Source: an uncultured Bacteroidota bacterium (GTDB lineage: Bacteria > Bacteroidota > Bacteroidia > UKL13-3). From it: DNA of 10,900 bases. Below the pieces are notes generated by a model. The model was not told the DNA's origin. It ran no database searches and saw only the letters and a list, made by a program, of their open reading frames with translations. This document shows, piece after piece, positions 1-6,519 of this stretch (positions are counted from its first letter, which is position 1; each line of letters begins with the position of its first letter). The stretch lies in NCBI GenBank assembly GCA_903898215.1, contig CAIUEQ010000186.1, forward strand, positions 1-10,900. The letters run 5' to 3'. The position numbers and the translations under genes are program-made.

Positions 1-1
1 A

Positions 2-652
2 CTATTTTTTTTAGAACTTGCTTTTGTTGAAGTGAGTTCTGACGGGCAACATTATTTTCGTTTTCCTTCTACCTCATTAACCGATACCATCATTCAAATT
101 GATAATGCATCAGGAATAAATCCAAAAGGAATAAATAACCTGGCAGGAAAGTACAGCGTAAATTATGGAACTCCATTTGATCTGGATGAATTAAAAAATA
201 TACCTGGACTTGACATCAATAATATCACAAATATTAAAGTGATTGATGTAGTTGGAAGTCTTGATAATTCGATAGCTCGCAAAGATGCATCAGGAAGAAA
301 AATAAATGACCCCTGGCCTACTCCATTTCCATCATCTGGTTTTGACTTGGATGCTATTGGTGTAATTCACCAAAAATGGCAAAGCGGTATTTCTGATATA
401 AAAAACGTGAATGAACTGATAAAAATATTTCCTATTCCTGCAAAGTCGGTTGATGAATTACATATCATTTTCCCAGAATCTTTAAATGTTACAGAAGTTC
501 AAATTTTGGATTTAACGGGGAAACTTTTATGGATGCAACCAAACACGTCTTTAAATTTGACTATTGGATTATCGCAGTATGATAAAGGTATTTATCTGTT
601 AAAAATTACGGGACAAGATTTTGTAACCGTTAAAAAAATCTTCATCGAATGA
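2..652 (+). CDS. T9SS-exported cell-surface protein, 3' part only
   Basis: The frame is open from the first complete codon at position 2, so the true start lies left of the window. A GTG at 32 is only an internal codon of the stretch LAFVEVSSDGQHYFRFPS. The visible 216 residues contain a conserved-looking block rich in Asp, Gly and Pro (INDPWPTPFPSSGFDLDAIGVIHQ region, about residues 108-132). A C-terminal domain of about 75 residues follows (from IKIFPIPAKSVDELHI to VTVKKIFIE) and has the layout of a T9SS type A sorting domain, which is cleaved when the protein reaches the surface. The stop overlaps the start of the next gene by 4 bp, so the two are probably translationally coupled. From memory, proteins with this AFVEVSSDG/FRFP and DLDAIGVIH pattern sit beside TonB receptors and YncE-like lipoproteins in Bacteroidota uptake loci. 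The specific function is not visible here. Confidence 0.85.
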   Translation, partial: LFFLELAFVEVSSDGQHYFRFPSTSLTDTIIQIDNASGINPKGINNLAGKYSVNYGTPFDLDELKNIPGLDINNITNIKVIDVVGSLDNSIARKDASGRKINDPWPTPFPSSGFDLDAIGVIHQKWQSGISDIKNVNELIKIFPIPAKSVDELHIIFPESLNVTEVQILDLTGKLLWMQPNTSLNLTIGLSQYDKGIYLLKITGQDFVTVKKIFIE

Positions 653-1695
653 TCAGGAAATTATTGTATTTAGTTATTGTCAGTTTGATTTTCATCTCGT
701 GTGAAAAACCACCGTTGCCTGCTGATATAGCTACACTTCCACCGGTACAACAAGGTGGTGTTTTTATTTTAAATGAAGGTGGATTTAATAATGGAAATGC
801 TTCACTTACTTTTTATGATTTTCAAAATAAATCTTTAAGTGCTGATGTTTTTATTCAGGCAAATTCAAGACCTCTTGGTGATGTACTTCAATCAATGACT
901 ATCAATAATGGAACAGGATATTTGGTGGTTAATAATTCGAAAAAAATTGAAGTGATTGATGCCACAACTTTTTTATCTAAAGGAACGATCACAGGTTTTA
1001 ACTCTCCAAGATATATGCTTATGATAAACGAAAGCAAAGCTTATGTGAGCGATCTGTATGATAATAATATTTGGGTTGTTGATGTGAATTCAAAATATAT
1101 TACAGGAAAAATTTCTTGTGCAGGTGCAACTGAGCAAATGTTATTAGTAAATAATAAAGTTTATGTAACGAACACCTTGCAAAAATCAATTTACATTATT
1201 GATCCTTCAACCGACAAGCTCACCGACAGTATTCAACTTTCCTATGGTTCAAACAGTATTGTACTTGATGCGAATAATAAAATTTGGGTACTCTGTTCGG
1301 GCAGTCAAACAAAGCAAGTAAATGCAGGTTTATATCGCATTAATCCTTTAAATGATTCTGTTGAACTTTCGATAAAAAATATTTATCCGTCAGGAATTTT
1401 TGGTGCTCAAAAATTGTGTATCAGTTCAAGTAAAAACAAATTATTCTGGCTCAATAATGATATTCAAAGTTTCAATATTCAGGATACAAATTTTTCGGCT
1501 ACTCCATTTATTCAATCGATAAAAAATAATTATTATGGTTTGGGTATTGATCCAAAAACAGGTGAAATTTATGTGAGTGATGCAATAGATTTTGCACAAA
1601 AATCAGTAGTATATATTTATACTCCAACAGGTGCATTGAGTGCATTTTTTAAAGCAGGTATCAATACAAATGGGGTTTGTTTTTATTATAAATAA
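649..1695 (+). CDS. YncE/DUF5074-like beta-propeller surface lipoprotein
   Basis: The 348-residue protein begins with a lipoprotein signal peptide: MIRK, a hydrophobic run, then FISC with the acylated cysteine at residue 18. After a short Pro-rich linker, blade-like repeats end in strand motifs such as KIEVID (99-104), NIWVVDV (140-146), KSIYIIDP (179-186), GLYRINP (227-233) and SVVYIYTP (319-326). This pattern indicates a beta-propeller of the YncE/DUF5074 group. The N-terminal block GVFILNEGGFNNGNASLTFYD and the later RPLGDVLQSM stretch match my memory of the BtuG-like lipoproteins that bind cobalamin at the Bacteroidota cell surface. No TonB receptor or riboswitch is in the window, so the ligand is inference. 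The ATG lies inside the TGA of the upstream gene (ATGA), supporting an operon. The gene ends 13 bp before a convergent gene with no obvious terminator. Confidence 0.8.
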   Translation: MIRKLLYLVIVSLIFISCEKPPLPADIATLPPVQQGGVFILNEGGFNNGNASLTFYDFQNKSLSADVFIQANSRPLGDVLQSMTINNGTGYLVVNNSKKIEVIDATTFLSKGTITGFNSPRYMLMINESKAYVSDLYDNNIWVVDVNSKYITGKISCAGATEQMLLVNNKVYVTNTLQKSIYIIDPSTDKLTDSIQLSYGSNSIVLDANNKIWVLCSGSQTKQVNAGLYRINPLNDSVELSIKNIYPSGIFGAQKLCISSSKNKLFWLNNDIQSFNIQDTNFSATPFIQSIKNNYYGLGIDPKTGEIYVSDAIDFAQKSVVYIYTPTGALSAFFKAGINTNGVCFYYK

Positions 1696-1708
1696 ATACG
1701 AATCCTAT

Positions 1709-3073
1709 TTAAATATTATTAAACGTTATTGTAAATGCAGTTCCAATTCCCTGTTGTGATTTCACTTCGATGTTTCCGTTATGAAGTTCTACAATGCGCT
1801 TAACAAGTGAAAGTCCAATGCCGTGACCGCTGATATTTCGGGTATCGTTTCCGCGATAAAAAGGTTCAAAAACATGTTTAATCTCCTCATCAGAAATTCC
1901 TATTCCGTCATCACTAAATTGAATAGTAACATGTGCATTGAACATAATATTTACTTTTACTTTTTGGTTAGGAGAGAATTTACAGGCATTATCCATGATA
2001 TTTTTTAATGCCGATTTTATGAGTGCAGAATTTCCAAGTATCACACTATGGTTTTCTACTGAACCAAAATTTTGCACGTCAATATCAATAGAATATTTAG
2101 GTTTAGCTTTTAATAATTCTTCTCTCGAATCAATCAGTATATCCAATACTTCAATAGGTTCGAAAGCTGATTCAATATAATCGGTATTTAGTTTAGCAAG
2201 TTCACTTAAGCCTTGAAGCAATTCGATAAGATTATTGATATCTTCATTAATTGAGGTGAGGGTTTTTATATAATCTTCTTCACTCCTATTCTTCATCAAC
2301 ATTACTTCCAACAACCCTTTCATTGAAGTAAGAGGAGTACGAAATTCGTGAGAAGCATTTGCTACAAAATTTTTCTGCATCGCAAAAGCATTCTCTAAAC
2401 GATCGAGCATTTTGTTAAATGTAACTGCGAGATGCGCAATTTCATCTTTGCTCTTTCCAATCTTAACGCGGTTATGTAAATTTTTTACAGTGATCTGGTC
2501 AACCTCATCAACAACCTGAACCATAGGACTAAGCGAGCGTTTTGCAAAGAACCATCCCAAAAATCCAGTAATAAATAAACTGATCACAAAAATTTGCATG
2601 AGGAGATCTTTTAGAAATTCAATTTTCTTTAATCCCGTTTCATCAATAGCACCAATGATCACGTAATGTTTTCCATTCGGATCGATAAAAGTAAATCCTG
2701 CATATTCTATTTCTTCTTTACTGAAACCTACCTCTTTTTTTTCTACAATATCCTTCAAATATTTACTATCCGGTTCAGCAAATTCTAAAGAGTTTCGATA
2801 GATGAGTTGTTGCTTGCTATTATAAATAAATATGCGCTGATCTTTTAAAAAGCTGAGGTTATTGCGTTCAATGGTACCTAATAATGCGGTATCAATTTCA
2901 TCCGTTTCTTCCAACAATAATTCGGTAATGGTGAATCCTTTTTCTTTTAATCGTTCATAAAATTCGTTGTGGCGAAACTGTTGTGAATTTTTATAAACCA
3001 ATAAAGAAAACACTAATAATATGCCTGCAACTATAAGTGAAAACTGAAGTGCAAGGGAGCTTTTAATATTCAT
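1709..3073 (-). CDS. Two-component sensor histidine kinase (HAMP, HisKA, HATPase), orphan
   Basis: This is an inner-membrane sensor kinase that autophosphorylates on histidine and passes phosphate to a response regulator. In 455-residue numbering from a GTG at 3076, a first membrane segment covers about 8-28, a periplasmic sensing region about 30-157 and a second membrane segment about 158-178. A HAMP linker follows at about 179-232. The H-box is NASHEFRTPLTSMKG with the phosphoacceptor His243, the N-box is NIMDNACKFSPN (359-370), and the ATP-lid motifs are SDDGIGI (388-394) and GHGIGLSL (417-424). All catalytic landmarks are present. I chose the ATG at 3073 rather than the GTG one codon upstream, which gives 454 residues. 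No response regulator gene is adjacent, so the partner and signal are unknown. A 201-bp gap with a long inverted repeat lies upstream. Confidence 0.93.
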   Translation of the reverse strand: MNIKSSLALQFSLIVAGILLVFSLLVYKNSQQFRHNEFYERLKEKGFTITELLLEETDEIDTALLGTIERNNLSFLKDQRIFIYNSKQQLIYRNSLEFAEPDSKYLKDIVEKKEVGFSKEEIEYAGFTFIDPNGKHYVIIGAIDETGLKKIEFLKDLLMQIFVISLFITGFLGWFFAKRSLSPMVQVVDEVDQITVKNLHNRVKIGKSKDEIAHLAVTFNKMLDRLENAFAMQKNFVANASHEFRTPLTSMKGLLEVMLMKNRSEEDYIKTLTSINEDINNLIELLQGLSELAKLNTDYIESAFEPIEVLDILIDSREELLKAKPKYSIDIDVQNFGSVENHSVILGNSALIKSALKNIMDNACKFSPNQKVKVNIMFNAHVTIQFSDDGIGISDEEIKHVFEPFYRGNDTRNISGHGIGLSLVKRIVELHNGNIEVKSQQGIGTAFTITFNNI

Positions 3074-3139
3074 CACTGCAAGGTAATAATTTGTTGTAAT
3101 TAATTCTTATTGGCCTTTTTCTTAATTCAGATTTAGATT

Positions 3140-3205
3140 CCTCACTTTGTTGCGAATGATAGGCAATTATGAGAGAGAGAATTTGTAATTCCGAACAAAG
3201 TGAGG
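3140..3205. repeat. 18-bp imperfect inverted repeat upstream of the histidine kinase gene
   Basis: The arms are 3140-3157 and 3188-3205. The outer 12 bp pair perfectly (CCTCACTTTGTT against AACAAAGTGAGG), then come two mismatches and four more pairs. The loop is 30 nt. No T-run follows on either strand, so it does not look like a terminator. It lies 67 bp upstream of the kinase start and could be an operator, a leader hairpin or a small repeat. The rest of the 3077-3277 gap is AT-rich, and I see no convincing gene or TAnnTTTG promoter element there. Confidence 0.6.
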
Positions 3206-3277
3206 TATATGAAAGTGGAAATATAAAAGTTGACTTAAAAAAAAATTGAAGCAAGTTATTTTAGCCGTAACAAAAAA

Positions 3278-4009
3278 TTATGCAGGCATAAAAAAGAAAT
3301 TCTGTGCGCTGTGCTTCTTACTATCGAAAACTTCTAAATGATCGCCAACTAAAACTTTTACAGCAAATCCTATTTCACTAAAAAAATTAAAACAGTTGTA
3401 ACGATTTTCGTTATCCCACAATTCGCAATAGATAACAGGCTTATTTTTTATGATCAAATTTCTAGCACCACAAAAAACCTGATATTCAAAATTCTCTACA
3501 TCAATTTTAATTGCTTTGATAGGAATATTTTTCAACTCCTCAAGGTCATCTAATTTAACCTGCTTTACTTTAAATGTGATGCCTTCGTTAAAATCTGTCA
3601 TGCTCTCATCCACAACATGTGAAAGTCCTTGCATTTTAACAGCATCAACAACAGGCATGATCATTTCAATTTCTTTGTTTTCATTTCCCAAAGCAATTTC
3701 ATACAGCACAACATTTTTCAATTTAAAAAAACTGATTATTTTTTTAAGCGTACTGATATTATCAGGCATAGGTTCAAATGAAAAAACTTTTCCATGATTA
3801 ACTTTTTTTGCAAGATTGGTGGTCATGATACCAATGTTTGCGCCTATATCCAGCACATTATCCTTTTCGGTTAAAAGTTTTAACAGATAATGAAAGTCGC
3901 CTTCTTTCGAATCGGATTTTATTGTAAGTGATTTATAAATAGCAAACACAAAAAGGTAATTTCCAAATCCGAGTGTGCGTTGTAAAATTGCCTGAATTAT
4001 TTTTTTCAA
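3278..4009 (-). CDS. FkbM-family SAM-dependent methyltransferase
   Basis: The 243-residue protein carries the class I methyltransferase SAM-binding motif VLDIGANIG (52-60), the acidic second motif FSFEPMP (76-82) and the FkbM family signature IKIDVENFEYQVFCGA (167-182). The family methylates mainly hydroxyls on sugars, polyketides and other small molecules, and in environmental bacteria it is often tied to surface glycans; the substrate cannot be read here. Only a TTG at 4009 (followed by AAA AAA ATA) gives a sensible start, because the first in-frame ATG is at residue 62, after the SAM motif. The start lies 10 bp after the pyrG stop, so the gene is probably co-transcribed with pyrG. The hydrophobic stretch LGFGNYLFVFAIYKSL (13-28) may be membrane-associated. 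Family assignment is firm, start codon moderately so. Confidence 0.87.
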   Translation of the reverse strand: MKKIIQAILQRTLGFGNYLFVFAIYKSLTIKSDSKEGDFHYLLKLLTEKDNVLDIGANIGIMTTNLAKKVNHGKVFSFEPMPDNISTLKKIISFFKLKNVVLYEIALGNENKEIEMIMPVVDAVKMQGLSHVVDESMTDFNEGITFKVKQVKLDDLEELKNIPIKAIKIDVENFEYQVFCGARNLIIKNKPVIYCELWDNENRYNCFNFFSEIGFAVKVLVGDHLEVFDSKKHSAQNFFFMPA

Positions 4010-4019
4010 ATCAAAAAAA

Positions 4020-5633
4020 TTAAGCGTTGTTATGAACCATTGCGGATTTAATAAATTTCACAAACAGCGGGTGAGGATTTAAAACCGTACTTTTATATTC
4101 GGGATGAAATTGTACTCCAACAAAAAATGGATGCTCTTTAACTTCTACAATTTCGGCAAGTTTTGTTTCAGGATTTGTACCTGTTACAAACATCCCTGCT
4201 TTTTCAAATTCTTTTTGAAACTGGCTATTAAATTCATAACGGTGGCGGTGACGTTCAGAAACTTTTGATTTTTCGTAAGCCTTATAAGCCTTGCTATCTT
4301 TGGCAACTTCGCAAGTGTAAGCTCCCAATCTCATTGTTCCTCCTTTTTGAGAAATCTTTTTTTGTTCAGGCATCATATCAATAACAGGATGTTTTGTTTT
4401 AGCATTCATCTCTGTTGAATGTGCATCTTTAAATCCCAAAACATTTCGGGCATATTCGATTACGGCACATTGCATTCCTAAACATATTCCGAAAAATGGA
4501 ATTTTATTTTCTCTGGCATATTTTATTGCAGCAATTTTTCCTTCAATTCCTCTATCCCCAAAACCAGGTGCTACTAAAATTCCATCTAAATGTCCGAGTC
4601 TGCTTTCTGCATCTTCAGGAATGATAAGTTCGGAATGAATGTATTCTAAATTTACATGACATTCGTTTAATGCTCCAGCATGAATAAATGCTTCACAAAT
4701 TGATTTATAAGCATCAGGCAACTCAACATATTTTCCTACCAACCCAATTTTTACTTCATGTTTAGGGTTTTTATGTTTGGTAAGAAAGTTAAGCCAACTA
4801 TCCATGTTGGGTTCATTTTTTGCCGATAGTTTGAGTTTGCTTAAAACGGTTTTATCCAATTTTTCTTTCATCATTGCAATTGGAACATCATAAATTGTCG
4901 ACATATCCAATGCTTCGATAACAGCATTTGTATCAACGTTACAGAACAATGCAATTTTCCTTTTTGCTTCTTTGCCAATTGGATGACTGGCACGGCAAAC
5001 TAAAATATCTGGTTGCACTCCCGACTCAAGTAACATTTTAACAGAGTGCTGAGTAGGTTTTGTTTTTAATTCTTTTGAAGTATTTAAATAAGGAAGTAAT
5101 GTAAGATGAATCACTAAACAATTTTCCTGTTTCAATTCCCATCTCATTTGACGAACAGCTTCGATATATGGAAGTGATTCAATATCACCTACTGTTCCGC
5201 CAAGTTCAGTGATGATGATTTCAAATTCACCACTCTCACCTAGCAATTTCATTCTGCGTTTTATTTCATCCGTAATGTGAGGAATTACTTGAACTGTCTT
5301 TCCTAAAAAAGCTCCTTCACGTTCTTTAGAAATCACATGTTGATAAATACGACCGGTAGTAACATTATTTGCTTGTGATGTTGGTACGTTCAAAAAACGT
5401 TCGTAATGACCAAGATCCAAATCCGTTTCAGCACCATCTTCCGTTACAAAACATTCACCATGTTCATAAGGATTTAAAGTTCCGGGATCCACATTAATGT
5501 ATGGATCAAATTTTTGGATGGTAACTGTATAGCCACGCGATTGTAGCAATTTAGCCAATGAAGCAGAGATAATACCTTTACCAAGTGATGAAGTTACCCC
5601 GCCAGTAACGAAAATATATTTTGAAGAAGCCAT
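4020..5633 (-). CDS. pyrG: CTP synthase (glutamine-hydrolysing)
   Basis: CTP synthase converts UTP to CTP using ATP and ammonia released from glutamine, the last step of de novo pyrimidine nucleotide synthesis. The 537 residues are the usual full length. The N-terminal synthetase domain has the P-loop-like GGVTSSLGKG (11-20), KFDPYINVDPGTLNPYEHGE (41-60) and the KTKPTQHSVKML block (191-201). The C-terminal class I glutamine amidotransferase domain (from about 295) has the oxyanion region APGFGDRG (355-362), the nucleophile in GICLGMQ (Cys384) and the His510/Glu512 pair in FHPEYKS. It starts at an ATG at 5633, 133 bp from kdsB, with a plausible own promoter in that gap. Its product feeds the CTP-using KdsB encoded just upstream. 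No missing residue or frameshift is seen. Confidence 0.98.
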   Translation of the reverse strand: MASSKYIFVTGGVTSSLGKGIISASLAKLLQSRGYTVTIQKFDPYINVDPGTLNPYEHGECFVTEDGAETDLDLGHYERFLNVPTSQANNVTTGRIYQHVISKEREGAFLGKTVQVIPHITDEIKRRMKLLGESGEFEIIITELGGTVGDIESLPYIEAVRQMRWELKQENCLVIHLTLLPYLNTSKELKTKPTQHSVKMLLESGVQPDILVCRASHPIGKEAKRKIALFCNVDTNAVIEALDMSTIYDVPIAMMKEKLDKTVLSKLKLSAKNEPNMDSWLNFLTKHKNPKHEVKIGLVGKYVELPDAYKSICEAFIHAGALNECHVNLEYIHSELIIPEDAESRLGHLDGILVAPGFGDRGIEGKIAAIKYARENKIPFFGICLGMQCAVIEYARNVLGFKDAHSTEMNAKTKHPVIDMMPEQKKISQKGGTMRLGAYTCEVAKDSKAYKAYEKSKVSERHRHRYEFNSQFQKEFEKAGMFVTGTNPETKLAEIVEVKEHPFFVGVQFHPEYKSTVLNPHPLFVKFIKSAMVHNNA

Positions 5634-5724
5634 AGTTGAATTTTAAGAATTTAGATTTTTGATGTAAGATTGAACAAATCGTCAATCTCAATTCGCAAAT
5701 CATAAATTGCTACTGTACGGGAAA

Positions 5725-5755
5725 CAAAAGTATGCTATTTTTAATGGCTGAAAAA
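5725..5755 (-). promoter_or_regulatory. Putative Bacteroidota-type promoter of pyrG
   Basis: Read on the minus strand, TACTTTTG (5732 to 5725) matches the Bacteroidota -7 element TAnnTTTG exactly. A T-rich -33-like stretch TTTTT (5755 to 5751) lies 18 bp upstream. Transcription would begin near 5720, leaving a leader of about 85 nt before the pyrG ATG. The -33 element is weak, so this is a motif-based inference. Confidence 0.4.
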
Positions 5756-5766
5756 CTCGAAGTGAA

Positions 5767-6498
5767 TCAGTTTTTCAAATACTTTTCAACATGTTTCAAA
5801 TCATCAGGAGTATCAATGGATAAGCTTTCTATTGTAGTTTCTTTAACACCAATACGATAGCCGTTTTCAACCCATCTTAATTGTTCCAAAGATTCGGCCT
5901 TTTCTAAATTGCCAATTGGGAGTTTTGTAATTTCTTTCAAAACATCCGAGCGGTATCCATAAATTCCGATATGTTTAAAATAGCTGATTTCTGCTTCAGG
6001 ATTTCTGCGGTATGGAATCGGAGAACGAGAAAAATAAATGGCTTCGTTTTTAAAATTTCGAATCGCTTTCACAATATTCGGATTGCGGATATCTTCTTCC
6101 AATACTATTTTTTTGATGAGGGTAGCAATTTGAATTTCAATATCATCGAAACAAACTGCCAGCAAATCAATTTGTGCTGGGTTTATAAAAGGTTCATCGC
6201 CTTGAATGTTGATGACAATATCAAATTCACCTTTTTCATTATGCAAAACTTCAGCACATCTGTCGGTTCCGCTTTGATGTGTTGATGAAGTAATGGAAAC
6301 TTCGCCTCCAAAGTTTAGCACATGCTCGGCAATACGTTCATCATCAGTAGCAACAATAATTTTTTTGAGTGAGGTGCTTTTTAATGATTGCTCATACACA
6401 CGTTGAATCATACTTTTCCCACCAATATCAATTAATGGTTTTCCGGGAAATCGGGTTGAACCATAACGTGCAGGAATAATTCCGAGAATGTTTGCCAT
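5767..6498 (-). CDS. kdsB: 3-deoxy-manno-octulosonate (CMP-Kdo) cytidylyltransferase
   Basis: KdsB activates Kdo with CTP to give CMP-Kdo and pyrophosphate, the cytosolic step that supplies the inner core sugar of lipopolysaccharide. The 243 residues match the family length. Visible motifs are the nucleotide-binding IIPARYGSTRFPGKPL (7-22), VATDD (49-53), HQSGTDRCAE (74-83), NIQGDEP (97-103), HIGIYGYR (176-183), SLEQLRWVENG (203-213) and SIDTPDDL (227-234). It begins at an ATG at 6498, 21 bp after the stop of the upstream nuclease gene, so it may share a transcript with it. The next gene on the strand is pyrG, which makes its substrate CTP. Nothing is missing or truncated. Confidence 0.97.
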   Translation of the reverse strand: MANILGIIPARYGSTRFPGKPLIDIGGKSMIQRVYEQSLKSTSLKKIIVATDDERIAEHVLNFGGEVSITSSTHQSGTDRCAEVLHNEKGEFDIVINIQGDEPFINPAQIDLLAVCFDDIEIQIATLIKKIVLEEDIRNPNIVKAIRNFKNEAIYFSRSPIPYRRNPEAEISYFKHIGIYGYRSDVLKEITKLPIGNLEKAESLEQLRWVENGYRIGVKETTIESLSIDTPDDLKHVEKYLKN

Positions 6499-6519
6499 AT
6501 TATTTTTTTAAATTAATGC

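Noticed and set aside
1696..1708. Terminator between the convergent lipoprotein and kinase genes
   Set aside because: The gap is only 13 bp and holds no inverted repeat; any termination signal would lie within the coding ends and I could not see one.
3063..3254. Open frame of 63 codons on the minus strand upstream of the kinase
   Set aside because: It spans the inverted repeat, has no protein-like pattern and overlaps the kinase start; an intergenic leader is more likely.
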